This document shows, in pieces, positions 1 through 7,741 of a stretch of 64,000 nt of DNA. This stretch comes from Caldilineaceae bacterium (lineage in GTDB: Bacteria > Chloroflexota > Anaerolineae > Caldilineales > Caldilineaceae), in contig JAPKMW010000002.1 in the NCBI GenBank assembly GCA_026645575.1, forward strand, positions 1 through 64,000. The letters run 5' to 3'. The notes under the pieces are model-generated. The model saw nothing but the letters and a program-made list of their open reading frames with translations. It did not search any database and was not told where the DNA came from. Made by a program: the position numbers and the translations under genes. The number at the start of each line of letters is the position of its first letter. Position 1 is the first letter of the stretch.

Positions 1-598
1 AAGTAAAAGGCCGACTCGTCGAGAAACAGAATTACTCGTCCTTCCGCTTCGGCTTTTTTTTTAGGGCTGGCAAGCGTTCCGCTTGCCAGTGCTGGATTTG
101 CGCTTCATTGCGTTGACTAGCGCGCACCACTGGTTTTTGCGGACTCCAGCCACAAGCACGTAGCAGTTTGGGAATATGATGTTCATGATACTGTACGCCG
201 AATTTCTCGTGGATGACTTGGGCAATGCGTTGGCTCGTCCACAAGTCGCCCGTAAACCCAAAGGTTTCGGCACCTTGTTCCAACAGGGCCAACAATTGGT
301 GGCGTTGCTCTGGCTTCAGTTTCGGCGGTGCTCCACTCGCTCGCCGTTTCTGCAAGCCGCTAAAGCCGTGCGCCTCTCCCAAGCGCACGATCTGGCTCAC
401 CCACCCTTGACTCATGCCCAACGCATCGGCGATGGCTTGCTGCGTCCACCCTTGCTGATGCAATTCCAACGCTCGATACCGTCGTCCTTCTCGCCAATCT
501 TGCGTGGCGGGGGCCGTCTCTGCTTGCTTGTTTTGCATGTTTTCCATGACGCTAGTTTAGCATCACTCGCTCTCATTACAAACTTGTGCGTTTATCAG
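1..598 (-). mobile_element. IS630-family insertion sequence, partial (5' end of the element)
   Basis: The complementary strand carries the start of an IS630-type transposase gene and runs out of the window on the left, so only the first part of the element is present. After a -1 shift at the A9 tract (54-62) the frame reads VILFLDESAF up to base 1; FLDES is the block holding the first catalytic aspartate of the IS630 DDE domain. The outer end must lie between the start codon (547) and the inverted repeat of the AbiE operator at 599. I could not identify the terminal inverted repeat or the TA target duplication, so the right boundary is approximate. Confidence 0.6.
32..547 (-). CDS. IS630 transposase, DNA-binding ORF (orfA) with programmed -1 frameshift site
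   Basis: A 171-residue protein with a helix-turn-helix near residues 25-60 (QQAIADALGMSQGWVSQIV) and a second winged-helix part to about residue 135, ending in CGWSPQKP, the sequence that normally precedes the DDE nuclease in IS630 proteins. It binds the element ends. Its last codons cross A_AAA_AAG, a classical slippery heptamer; slipping back one base removes the stop at 32-34 and joins this ORF to the catalytic ORF that continues beyond base 1. A split IS630 transposase fused by -1 frameshifting is a known arrangement. It lies directly upstream of, and divergent from, the AbiE locus. Confidence 0.85.
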   Translation of the reverse strand: MENMQNKQAETAPATQDWREGRRYRALELHQQGWTQQAIADALGMSQGWVSQIVRLGEAHGFSGLQKRRASGAPPKLKPEQRHQLLALLEQGAETFGFTGDLWTSQRIAQVIHEKFGVQYHEHHIPKLLRACGWSPQKPVVRASQRNEAQIQHWQAERLPALKKKPKRKDE

Positions 599-666
599 TA
601 ATTATATTTGTTATAAAACCTAGGCACTTATTTGGAAACACCGAGGTTTTACAACAAATATAATTA
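599..666. promoter_or_regulatory. 23-bp inverted repeat, likely AbiEi autoregulatory operator
   Basis: Arms 599-621 and 644-666 are complementary over 23 bp with one mismatch (615 versus its partner) around a 22-base spacer. The right arm ends on the A of the abiEi start codon. AbiEi antitoxins of type IV systems are known to repress their own operon by binding a pair of inverted repeats in the promoter, and both position and size fit. The gene then has almost no leader and no visible ribosome binding site, so it may be translated from a leaderless message. Confidence 0.55.
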
Positions 667-1268
667 TGAACAAAACTCAGGGTGAACAAATTCTTGCTTT
701 AGCCGAAAAGACTGGACTACTCCGTGCTCATGAGCTCGTAGAACAGGGAATCGCTTACACGACGCTAAGTCGATTGGCCAAACAAGGGCGGCTACAACGG
801 ATTAGCCGTGGAGTGTACGCATTGCCAGATGGGCCAGTAACTGAGTACCGTAGTTGGGCTGAGGCGGCGGCTCGCATTCGGTCAGGGGTAATTTGTCTTC
901 TTTCTGCACTGCGCTTTCACCAACTGACCACTTATGCTCCGTTTGAAATTTGGCTGGCGATTGAGAACAAAGGATGGAAGCCAAGAGTGGAGGATCTCCC
1001 CTTGCGCCTCTTTTATTTTTCAGGCAGCGCTTATATGTGCGGGGTCGAAACACATACTGTTGAAGGGGTATCTCTAAAAATATACGATCCAGCCAAGACA
1101 GTTGCCGATTGTTTTAAATATCGTAATAAGATCGGCATCGATTTGTGCATTGAGGCGTTGCGTACAGGTCTACGTCAACGCAAATTCACAGTTGATCAGC
1201 TATCGGGCTATGCTAAAATTTGCCGTGTCCAAAATATCATTCAACCCTATCTGGAAGCAATACTATGA
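666..1268 (+). CDS. abiEi: Type IV toxin-antitoxin system antitoxin, AbiEi family
   Basis: A 200-residue protein with an N-terminal winged helix-turn-helix (residues about 8-60; GIAYTTLSRLAKQGRLQRISRGVYAL is the typical AbiEi recognition helix and wing, here spanning residues 28-53) and a C-terminal antitoxin domain (about 75-190) with the conserved KIYDPAKTVADCFKYRNKIG stretch. In type IV systems AbiEi represses the operon and counteracts the nucleotidyltransferase toxin without binding it. The stop codon overlaps the start of the toxin gene as ATGA (1265-1268), the usual coupling. The gene appears complete, in contrast to the damaged toxin after it. Confidence 0.88.
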   Translation: MNKTQGEQILALAEKTGLLRAHELVEQGIAYTTLSRLAKQGRLQRISRGVYALPDGPVTEYRSWAEAAARIRSGVICLLSALRFHQLTTYAPFEIWLAIENKGWKPRVEDLPLRLFYFSGSAYMCGVETHTVEGVSLKIYDPAKTVADCFKYRNKIGIDLCIEALRTGLRQRKFTVDQLSGYAKICRVQNIIQPYLEAIL

Positions 1269-2000
1269 GTAACTCCGGCAAAACCAATCTTGCGGCATCG
1301 GTGCGGCAACGACTCTTGAACCTAAAGCAGCAACGGCATGAAGAATTTAGCCTGATCCTTTCCCAATATGCTGCTGTCAGTTGAAGCAGATGGACTGGTG
1401 TTTGACCCAAGTTCAATCCATCTGGAAGACATTCGTGAAGGGTTAGAATATGGCGGTCATCGCGTTAACCTCACTGCATACCTAGATACAGCACGTATTC
1501 CCGTGCAGATCGACATTGGCTTTGGCGATATTGTGACACCAAGCGCGACGTGGCTTACCTATCCCACGCTCTTGCCGTTTCCCGCGCCATATTTGCGCAC
1601 CTATCCCAAAGAAACGGTAGTTGCGGAAAAACTACATGCCATGGTCGAATATGGATTAGGCAACAGCCGCATGAAAGACTTCTACGACCTGTGGACGCTC
1701 TCCCGGCTCTTTTCTTTTGATGGCGCAATCCTCGCTCAAGCCATTGCCGCCACCTTTGGGCAGCGTCACACGTCGATCCCGCCAGGAACACCTACTGCGC
1801 TGACCGCCGAGTTTGCCGAGCACCCTTTCAAACTTACCCAGTGGCAGGCATTTCTGCGGCGAAATCGGCTGGAGGTGGCGGGGGCATCGTTCGCCCAGGT
1901 GATTGCGCAGATCCACCGGTTTTTGTTGCCACCTTTGCAAGCGTTGGCCACAGCGCAGCCATTCCCGTTGCAATGGACGCCGCCTGATCGCTGGCAGTAA
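1265..2000 (+). pseudogene. abiEii: AbiEii nucleotidyltransferase toxin, disrupted by internal deletion and frameshift
   Basis: Translation from 1265 gives the normal AbiEii N-terminus (NLAASVRQRLLNL, then FSLILSQYA) but stops at 1382-1384. The homologous sequence resumes in another frame from about 1368 (VEADGLVF, then IQIDIGFGD-like, FPAPYLRTYPKETVVAEK and RMKDFYDLW) and ends at 2000. Compared with full-length AbiEii, which is near 300 residues, roughly 55-60 residues between SQYA and VEADGLVF are missing. That stretch carries the KG...RxTxDxD nucleotidyltransferase motif that binds metal and nucleotide. The junction lies near 1360-1378, and the deletion is not a multiple of three. The toxin should therefore be inactive while the antitoxin remains intact. 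Confidence 0.8.
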
Positions 2001-2130
2001 ACATACCTAATGGTGGATGTACTGCGGTCATTACAAGGCGCAGTTGCTATTCTTCAAGAGCCGCATTGGTATGGTAAACTAGTGTATTGGTCATCTTTCG
2101 ACAAGTGATTAAAGCGAGGAAAGCAGTGTT

Positions 2131-2796
2131 ATGCCGACAAACCAGACACCCTTAACCACCTATCAGAGCTATCCGTTGGCAGAGATGCAGGCGCGGGCCA
2201 GCGCCTTTTACGACGAGATGCGCCGCCGCCGCACGGTACGCGACTTTTCAGCTCGACCGGTGCCGCGTAGCGTGATTGAGGCATGTCTGCGCACCGCCGG
2301 CACGGCCCCCAGTGGCGCCAACCAGCAGCCCTGGCACTTTGTCGCAGTGAGCGATCCGGCAGTCAAAAGTCGCATTCGCCAAGCCGCCGAAGCGGAAGAA
2401 CGCGAATTTTACGAGCGCCGCGCCTCGCAAGAATGGCTGGACGCCTTGGCCCCCCTCGGCACCGATGCCCATAAGCCTTTCCTCGAAATTGCGCCTTATC
2501 TCATCGCCATCTTTGCCCAGACCTATGGCATAGGGGCCGATGGCGGCAAGATCAAACATTACTACGTGACCGAATCGGTCGGCATTGCCACCGGCCTCCT
2601 GATTGCGGCGCTTCATCACGCCGGCCTGGTCACGCTTACCCACACCCCCAGCCCGATGGGCTTCCTCAACGAAATTCTAGGCCGTCCCACCCATGAACGC
2701 CCCTTCCTCCTCCTGGTCGTCGGCTACCCGGCGGACAATGCCCAGGTGCCGGCGATTACCAAGAAGGCGTTGGAGGAGATGGCGACGTTTATGTAA
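2131..2796 (+). CDS. Nitroreductase-family flavoprotein, iodotyrosine deiodinase-like
   Basis: A 221-residue FMN-dependent protein of the nitroreductase fold. [10 protein letters not shown] (31-40) and the phosphate/flavin loop [12 protein letters not shown] near 59-70 are the standard FMN contacts. The middle segment, with EEREFY, then HKPFLEIAP, keeps the E-x3-Y...K arrangement used by iodotyrosine deiodinases to grip the amino-acid zwitterion, and the [19 protein letters not shown] and VVGYPA blocks match that subfamily. A reductive dehalogenase of halotyrosines is the best guess; other nitroaromatic or enone substrates are possible. GAGGAAA sits about 9 bases before the ATG. It is probably a single-gene unit, since it is followed at once by two hairpin repeats. 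Confidence 0.8.
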   Translation: MPTNQTPLTTYQSYPLAEMQARASAFYDEMRRRRTVRDFSARPVPRSVIEACLRTAGTAPSGANQQPWHFVAVSDPAVKSRIRQAAEAEEREFYERRASQEWLDALAPLGTDAHKPFLEIAPYLIAIFAQTYGIGADGGKIKHYYVTESVGIATGLLIAALHHAGLVTLTHTPSPMGFLNEILGRPTHERPFLLLVVGYPADNAQVPAITKKALEEMATFM

Positions 2797-2805
2797 GGGG
2801 CCGAA

Positions 2806-2870
2806 ACTGCTCTGTGCGAGTCCGTGACTCGCACAAGCCGGTTGCGAGTCACGGACTCGCACAGAGCAGT
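2806..2870. repeat. Palindromic element, GTCCGTGAC family (copy 1)
   Basis: Perfect 28-bp arms at 2806-2833 and 2843-2870 around a 9-base loop. Each arm is itself a small hairpin, GCGAGT-CCGTG-ACTCGC, so the element can fold as one long stem or two short ones. It begins 10 bases after the stop of the nitroreductase gene and probably acts in transcript ending or stability. Confidence 0.85.
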
Positions 2871-2889
2871 GTTATCAAGACCCTACCTG

Positions 2890-2940
2890 AGTTGGTTAGT
2901 TCGTTGGTTGAGCCTGTCGAAACCAACGAACTAACCAACT
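2890..2940. repeat. Palindromic element, GAGCCTGTCGA-loop family (copy 1)
   Basis: Perfect 20-bp arms (2890-2909 and 2921-2940) around the 11-base loop GAGCCTGTCGA. The same loop, with one-base variants, recurs at 5104 and 30385 while the arms differ. It lies between the convergent nitroreductase and S9 peptidase genes and could serve as a bidirectional transcription stop. Confidence 0.85.
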
Positions 2941-2957
2941 AACCAACCAACTACCCC

Positions 2958-4892
2958 CTACAAATTCTCGATCCGCACCGGCTCGATCTCATCCGCCGGC
3001 GCAAAACCAAAGATGCGACTATAGAAATAGAGTTCGGCTTCGGCGCTACGGATGATGTTTTCGGCTTTACGGAAGCCATGTTGTTCCCCTTCGTAGGCGA
3101 GATAGGCGTAGGGTAGCCCCTTTTTCTGCATGGACGCAATCATGATCTCGGCCTGGGAGGGTGGGACAATTTTGTCTTCCAGCCCCTGGAACAGAATGAC
3201 GGGGACATTGAGTTGATCGGCGGCGTTGACTGGGGAACGTTCGGCATAGAGATCCTTCCGTTCCGGGTAGGGGCCGATGAGATAGTCGAGATAGCGCGAT
3301 TCAAATTTGTGGGTGTCGTGGACAAAGGTTTCCAGTTCGGCCAGGCCATAGTGGCTGGCGCCGGTGGCAAAGAAGTTTTGCCAGGTTAAGGCGCGCAGGG
3401 TGGTATAACCGCCGGCGCTACCGCCGCGAATGGCGACCCGTTGGCCGTCGGCTCGCCCCTGTTCGATCAAGTAGCGTGCGGCGTTGATACAGTCCATGAC
3501 ATCGACAATCCCCCAACTGCCTTGCAGGCGCTGGCGGTAATCGCGCCCATAGCCGGTGCTGCCGCCATAGTTGACATCGACCACGCCAAAACCGCGGCTG
3601 GTCCAAAACTGAATTTTCAGATCGAGTTGAGCCTGGGTGGCGCCGGTTGGGCCGCCGTGACAGATGACTACCAGCGGTGGTCGTTCGTCAGCCGGCGCCG
3701 CAAAGAGTGGATTGGTGGGCGGATAGAAAATGGCGTGCGCCGTCAACCCATTTTCGGTCGGATAGGCAAACGGTTCCGGCACTGAAAAGAAGGCGGGGTC
3801 AATGTCAACGGTGGTACTGACCTGAACGGGGGTGACGACGCCGTTCTGTGGTTCCAGCGCAAAGAGCGTTGCCGGTGTGGTTGGGCTGCCGCCGATCAAC
3901 CAAAGTTTGTCGCCATCGGTATCAAACCATTTCAACGTATTGTAAGCGCAGGGCAATGGCTCCACCACCTGGCTGCCGGGTCGAATTAGCCCCAGATAAT
4001 CAAAACCCTGATCCCGATAGATACAGGCAATCGTGCCGTCGTTTAGGAAAACGTAGTCACAAAGGCCAAAGACCCAAGCCGGCCCGCCGATTTCCGCTGC
4101 CAACGGCGCCACGGCTGCGATCTGCCCATCCCGTTCACAGTAGAGATTCCACCAATTCGTGCGGTCGGAGATAAAGTAGAGAACACCATCACTGCGCCAG
4201 CTTGGTTGCAAGATCGACTCCGTGGTGCTGCCGGCGACCAAGCGGGCATTTTGCAAAGTTCCATCTGCCTGGAGATCAGCCACCCAAAGTTCAGTGCCAT
4301 CCCAGGGCAGTTGGGGGTGGCGCCAGGAGAGCCACGCCAATTGGCGACCATCGGGGCTGATACGGGGCGCGGCGTAGAAGTCATACCCTTCGGCAATAAT
4401 TTGCGGCGCTGTCGAGCCATCGGTGGGCAGGACGACCAACTCATTGTAGACCCCGCTCTCTTCGTGGCGTTCACGGACACAGATCAACCGGCGGCCATCA
4501 GGCGTGATGCGGCCATCGGCATAACGCAAACTCCGTGGCGTTGGCGGTTCCGGCGTGATCGGTTGCGGCGTTGCGCCAACCGGCTGGCGATAGAGCCGTT
4601 GATCAGCGAAGTTGGAGAAATAGATAACCTCATCCTGCACCCAGTACATGCCGCCGCCATACTCATGCACCAGCGTACGCGCATTGTAACCGCTTGGCGT
4701 CAAGTCACTGCTTTGTCCGTCACCCGTGCGGCGGACGATCACATAGCGTCCCTGCTCCATTGGTCGGCTTTCCACCCAGTAGACCGTGTCGCCTGTCACC
4801 TGTAAATAGCCCAATGAAACGCCGGCTGTCGCCAACAGATCGGCCGTAATTGGTGAACGCCAGGTGCCATACGGTGCGATACTCTTTGCCAT
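2958..4892 (-). CDS. S9 family peptidase (prolyl oligopeptidase / acylaminoacyl peptidase type)
   Basis: A 644-residue serine peptidase with an N-terminal beta-propeller (about 1-380, containing YVESRP-like and ISPDGRQLAWLSW repeats) and a C-terminal alpha/beta-hydrolase domain. The catalytic triad is visible: Ser492 in GGSAGGYTT, Asp573 in GLEDKIVPP and His605 in GEQHGFRK. These enzymes cleave small peptides or N-acylated peptides, usually in the cytoplasm, and no signal peptide is seen. An upstream in-frame codon exists at 4946, but GGGAG nine bases ahead of the ATG at 4892 makes the shorter start more likely. It has its own promoter region, shared divergently with the FmdB gene. Confidence 0.9.
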   Translation of the reverse strand: MAKSIAPYGTWRSPITADLLATAGVSLGYLQVTGDTVYWVESRPMEQGRYVIVRRTGDGQSSDLTPSGYNARTLVHEYGGGMYWVQDEVIYFSNFADQRLYRQPVGATPQPITPEPPTPRSLRYADGRITPDGRRLICVRERHEESGVYNELVVLPTDGSTAPQIIAEGYDFYAAPRISPDGRQLAWLSWRHPQLPWDGTELWVADLQADGTLQNARLVAGSTTESILQPSWRSDGVLYFISDRTNWWNLYCERDGQIAAVAPLAAEIGGPAWVFGLCDYVFLNDGTIACIYRDQGFDYLGLIRPGSQVVEPLPCAYNTLKWFDTDGDKLWLIGGSPTTPATLFALEPQNGVVTPVQVSTTVDIDPAFFSVPEPFAYPTENGLTAHAIFYPPTNPLFAAPADERPPLVVICHGGPTGATQAQLDLKIQFWTSRGFGVVDVNYGGSTGYGRDYRQRLQGSWGIVDVMDCINAARYLIEQGRADGQRVAIRGGSAGGYTTLRALTWQNFFATGASHYGLAELETFVHDTHKFESRYLDYLIGPYPERKDLYAERSPVNAADQLNVPVILFQGLEDKIVPPSQAEIMIASMQKKGLPYAYLAYEGEQHGFRKAENIIRSAEAELYFYSRIFGFAPADEIEPVRIENL

Positions 4893-5041
4893 TGCTCTAC
4901 TCCCTTTTCCATACCGATCAAAATTTCTTTTTCGTAGGGTTATCATACCACAACGCGGTGCTTAGGACGCCATCGGCAAGTTCTGACAAATCGCTAATAC
5001 TTCGCCAGTTTCTTGCTAACAAAAGAGGCATATCTTTAAAT

Positions 5042-5068
5042 AGAGGGGGTGCCGCGCCACCCTCTTTT
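5042..5068 (+). terminator. Possible intrinsic terminator or attenuator hairpin
   Basis: A G/C-rich stem (GGGTG at 47-51 paired with CACCC at 58-62, extended by weaker pairs outward) is followed by TTTT on the plus strand. It lies in the 307-base gap between the divergent S9 peptidase and FmdB genes, so it would end a short leader transcript rather than a known gene. The pairing is imperfect. Confidence 0.35.
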
Positions 5069-5089
5069 CTATGGAATTTAAGCGGTTGA

Positions 5090-5128
5090 TTGGTTCGTTG
5101 GTTGAGCCTGTTGAAACCAACGAACCAA
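5090..5128. repeat. Palindromic element, GAGCCTGTCGA-loop family (copy 2)
   Basis: Perfect 14-bp arms at 5090-5103 and 5115-5128 around the loop GAGCCTGTTGA, with weaker pairing further out. The inner stem resembles copy 1 (GTTCGTTGGTT) and the outer parts differ. It is about 70 bases ahead of the FmdB start, so here the element is upstream of genes on both sides. Confidence 0.75.
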
Positions 5129-5199
5129 CCAGCGATACGCACTAGTTGAATGGAATCTTCTTTGGCTTACCGATTGTGGATACGATAGGGAGTTGAGCA

Positions 5200-5466
5200 A
5201 TGCCGATTTATGAATTTACCTGCCAAACTTGTGGCACGAATTTTGAAAAGCGTGTTTCCTTTACCCAAACCCAGGCGCCGCCGTGTGACACCTGTGAAAG
5301 CCCCAACGTCGAGCGCCGCCTGAGCGCCCCCGCCATTCACTTCAAAGGCAGCGGCTGGTACGTCACCGACAGCAAGAAGTCCAACAGTGCCAACGGCTCG
5401 TCCAGCAAAACCGAAAGCAGCAGCGAGAGCAGCAAGGTGAGCGCGGCAGAGCCGGTCGCGACATAA
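5200..5466 (+). CDS. FmdB-family zinc ribbon protein
   Basis: An 88-residue protein opening with MPIYEFTCQTCGTNFEK, the hallmark of the FmdB/putative regulatory zinc ribbon family. Four cysteines, C8-x2-C11 and C29-x2-C32, would bind one zinc. A GSGWYVTD block (about 52-59) is also typical. The last 30 residues are a Ser/Lys/Glu-rich, probably disordered tail. The family was named from a formamidase-linked regulator but its role is not settled. It stands alone between two palindromic repeats. Confidence 0.85.
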   Translation: MPIYEFTCQTCGTNFEKRVSFTQTQAPPCDTCESPNVERRLSAPAIHFKGSGWYVTDSKKSNSANGSSSKTESSSESSKVSAAEPVAT

Positions 5467-5469
5467 TTC

Positions 5470-5572
5470 ATGACAAGGTGACAAGGTGAAGGGGTGACAA
5501 GGTGAAGAATTCACGAGGCACCTAGACGACTATGTCACCCTGTCACCCTGTCACCCTGTCACCCTGTCACCC
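5470..5572. repeat. Inverted array of GTGACAAGG/GTGACAGGG units (copy 1)
   Basis: The left side (5470-5507) has TGACAAGG-type units in one direction; the right side (5534-5572) has five GTCACCCT units in the other, so the two halves can pair. The right side runs into the stop codon of the SDR gene: its final GGGTGA is part of a GGTGACAGG unit. The element separates the convergent FmdB and SDR genes. Confidence 0.75.
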
Positions 5573-6412
5573 CGGCAACTGCATCTCCGGGTGGTCGCGA
5601 TAGAACTGGGTCAGGCGGATGCTGAGGTTTTCCTGGAGTTGGATGGTCAGGCCGCCGTCCACCACCAGGGTATGACCGGTGATGAAACTAGCTTCTTCAG
5701 TGGAGAGAAAGTGAACGGCGTTGGCAATGTCTTCCGGTTTGCCGACGCGCCGCACCGGGTATTGCTGCTCGAAGAAGGGGAAGAAAGAGGGATTTTTCTC
5801 CCAATGTTGTTTCATCCGCTCGGTCATAATGTGACCGGGGCAGATGGCATTGACGCGGATGCCCAGCGGGCCAAAGTCACAGGCCATCTGGCGGGTGATG
5901 CCGATGACGGCAGATTTGGCGCCTTCGTAGGCCAGCGCCCGTTCGGCCATCATCAAGCCGTGCACAGACGAAATATTGACAATGCTGCTGCTCGTGCCAT
6001 ATGTTTCTGCCGCCCGCGCCAGATGGGGCACCGCATACTTGGCGGCCAGATAGTGGGACTTCACCATGACATTAAAGGCGTAATCCCAAGCCGTCTCCGT
6101 TAGTGTGACGGCGCTGCCATCGCGCTCCATCCCACGCCACGCATTGTTGACCAAAATATCCAGCCGCCCCCACAACTCGACGGCGCGCGCCACCATCGCC
6201 TCAATCGCCGCCGGCTGCGACACATCAGTTTGCAACCAGGCCGCCGTCCCGCCGCTCTGCTCAATGCGCGCCACATTCTCCTGCGCCGCCGCCACATCAA
6301 AATCAGCGATCAACACCCGCGCCCCACCTTGGGCCAATCGGCGCGACGTCGCCCCACCAATCCCTTGTCCACCGCCGGTGACAATCGCCACGCGGTCTGT
6401 TATTGTTTGCAT
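5567..6412 (-). CDS. SDR-family NAD(P)-dependent oxidoreductase
   Basis: A 281-residue classical short-chain dehydrogenase. The nucleotide-binding TGGGQGIG is at 12-19, the structural NNA motif near 90, the catalytic Ser in NISSVHG and the Tyr/Lys pair in YEGAK around residue 160. ICPGHIMTERM and a C-terminal TGHTLVVDGG follow as in the family. It is longer than typical (about 250) owing to a tail after VDGG, ending MQLPG. The final GGTGA stop lies inside the adjacent repeat array. The substrate is unknown; the neighbouring acid-sugar dehydratase suggests a sugar or sugar-acid dehydrogenase. Confidence 0.88.
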   Translation of the reverse strand: MQTITDRVAIVTGGGQGIGGATSRRLAQGGARVLIADFDVAAAQENVARIEQSGGTAAWLQTDVSQPAAIEAMVARAVELWGRLDILVNNAWRGMERDGSAVTLTETAWDYAFNVMVKSHYLAAKYAVPHLARAAETYGTSSSIVNISSVHGLMMAERALAYEGAKSAVIGITRQMACDFGPLGIRVNAICPGHIMTERMKQHWEKNPSFFPFFEQQYPVRRVGKPEDIANAVHFLSTEEASFITGHTLVVDGGLTIQLQENLSIRLTQFYRDHPEMQLPG

Positions 6413-6427
6413 GTGTTCCCCTATTTT

Positions 6428-6514
6428 AAGACAAGAAGACAGAAGTCAGAGGTCGGAATCGAAGCACTCTGTCTTTCTGTCTTCTGTCTTTCTGTCTTCT
6501 GATTTCTGTCTTCT
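6428..6514. repeat. Inverted repeat of GACAGAAG-type units
   Basis: Arms 6434-6450 and 6498-6514 match over 17 bp with one mismatch, and extra TCTGTCTTTCTGTCTTCTG units lie in the loop (6468-6497). The right arm abuts the TAG stop of the dehydratase gene; the left arm precedes the SDR start. Same architecture as the GTGACAAGG arrays, different sequence. Confidence 0.65.
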
Positions 6515-7628
6515 AATGCGCTACCGATCCATCCGCATGGAAAAAGCCCGTAATCTTCGCCGGCCGGTAGGGGTATTGGGCCAGTTTGTCTTCCAGAATC
6601 TCACAACCAATGCCGGGGCGGTCGGGGACGATGATGTAGCCGCCTTCACGCTGGGGCGGGATGTCGAGAATATCGTTGAACATATCGACGCCGGTCAGAT
6701 TCTCGTGGAGGACAAAGTTGGGGGTGGCGGCATCCCACTGGACAAAGGCGTTAATGTTAAAGGGGCTGCCCATCAGGTGAGGGAAGATGCCGACAAAGGC
6801 GGCCTCGGCCACGGCGGCGATCTTGCGACACTGGCTATAGCCGCCGGCCAGCGAGAGATCGGGGCGGATCAGGCTGGCGACTTTGCGGTCCACCAGGTCT
6901 TTGAATTGATAGAGATTGTGGAAGCGTTCACCGGTGGCAATCGGCAGGTTGATGTGACGGGCGACATATTCCACCGCTTCGTTGCTCTCCGGCGCCAGCG
7001 GATCTTCGTAGTAGAGAATGCGGTGGCTGTAGAGTTCATTGGCCAGGGCAATCGCCTCTTCCGGGCGCAGGTTGCGGTGGATTTCGACACCCAGGTCAAT
7101 CTCGTAGCCGACGGCATCGCGAATGGCGCTGATAATCTTGACAGCGTTGCCGATCACTTGGGTCGGCAGTTGTTTCTCAAAATTGGGTAGGAAGGGCATG
7201 GCGCGCAAGGAGACATAGCCTTCTTCGACGGCCTTGGCCGCGTTGGCAGCAAACTCTTCCACTGTCTTGCCGCTGATGTTGGCAAAGACCTTGACCTTGT
7301 CCCGGCATTTGCCCCCCAGCAGTTGATAGACCGGCACACCCAGCGACTTGCCCAGAATATCCCAGAGCGCCACATCAATGGCGCTCATGGCGGCGCTCAA
7401 CACTGCGCCCATAAAGTGGGTATTGCGTGAGACCACTTGATAGTGATGCTCAATCCGTCGCGGATCTTTGCCGACATAGTAGTCGCTCAACTCTTCAATG
7501 GCAGTGTGGACGGTGCGATGGTGCGCCCACAAACCAGCCTCACCATTGCCGACGATGCCTTCATCGGTATAGACGCGCACGAGGAGGAAGCGATCAACAA
7601 GAAAAGGCTTGATGCGCTCGATTTTCAC
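6513..7628 (-). CDS. Enolase-superfamily acid-sugar dehydratase (mandelate racemase/galactonate dehydratase-like)
   Basis: A 371-residue member of the mandelate racemase/muconate lactonizing subgroup. The barrel shows the metal ligands in DLGVEIH, YYEDPL and ATGERF, and a catalytic His in FPHLMGSPFN, resembling D-galactonate or D-mannonate dehydratases, which remove water from aldonic acids to give 2-keto-3-deoxy acids. The start is the GTG at 7628, because AAGGAG lies six bases before it and the protein then begins VKIERIKPFLVDRF as in relatives; a longer in-frame start exists at 7727. It is in the same direction as the SDR gene, so a two-step sugar-acid route is plausible. Confidence 0.85.
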   Translation of the reverse strand: MKIERIKPFLVDRFLLVRVYTDEGIVGNGEAGLWAHHRTVHTAIEELSDYYVGKDPRRIEHHYQVVSRNTHFMGAVLSAAMSAIDVALWDILGKSLGVPVYQLLGGKCRDKVKVFANISGKTVEEFAANAAKAVEEGYVSLRAMPFLPNFEKQLPTQVIGNAVKIISAIRDAVGYEIDLGVEIHRNLRPEEAIALANELYSHRILYYEDPLAPESNEAVEYVARHINLPIATGERFHNLYQFKDLVDRKVASLIRPDLSLAGGYSQCRKIAAVAEAAFVGIFPHLMGSPFNINAFVQWDAATPNFVLHENLTGVDMFNDILDIPPQREGGYIIVPDRPGIGCEILEDKLAQYPYRPAKITGFFHADGSVAH

Positions 7629-7670
7629 AGGTAGCTCCTTCGATTTTAACAGTTGGAATAAAGGTAGATA

Positions 7671-7741
7671 GGGGTATTCGATATTGAGTATTGGGTGATT
7701 TGCGGCTGAACAATCGCTAATACCCAATACCTAATATCCAA
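7671..7741. repeat. Imperfect inverted repeat with TATTGGGTATT core
   Basis: The left side (about 7671-7700, with GTATTGGGTG) pairs with the right side (about 7712-7741, AATACCCAATACC) around GCGGCTGAA. The right arm starts immediately at the TAA stop of the response-regulator gene. It separates that gene from the dehydratase gene downstream. Confidence 0.55.

Noticed and set aside
5534..5572. Tandem GTCACCCT units as a CRISPR or ori iteron array
   Set aside because: Units are 8-9 bases, occur in several gaps with inverted partners, and no replication initiator gene is near.
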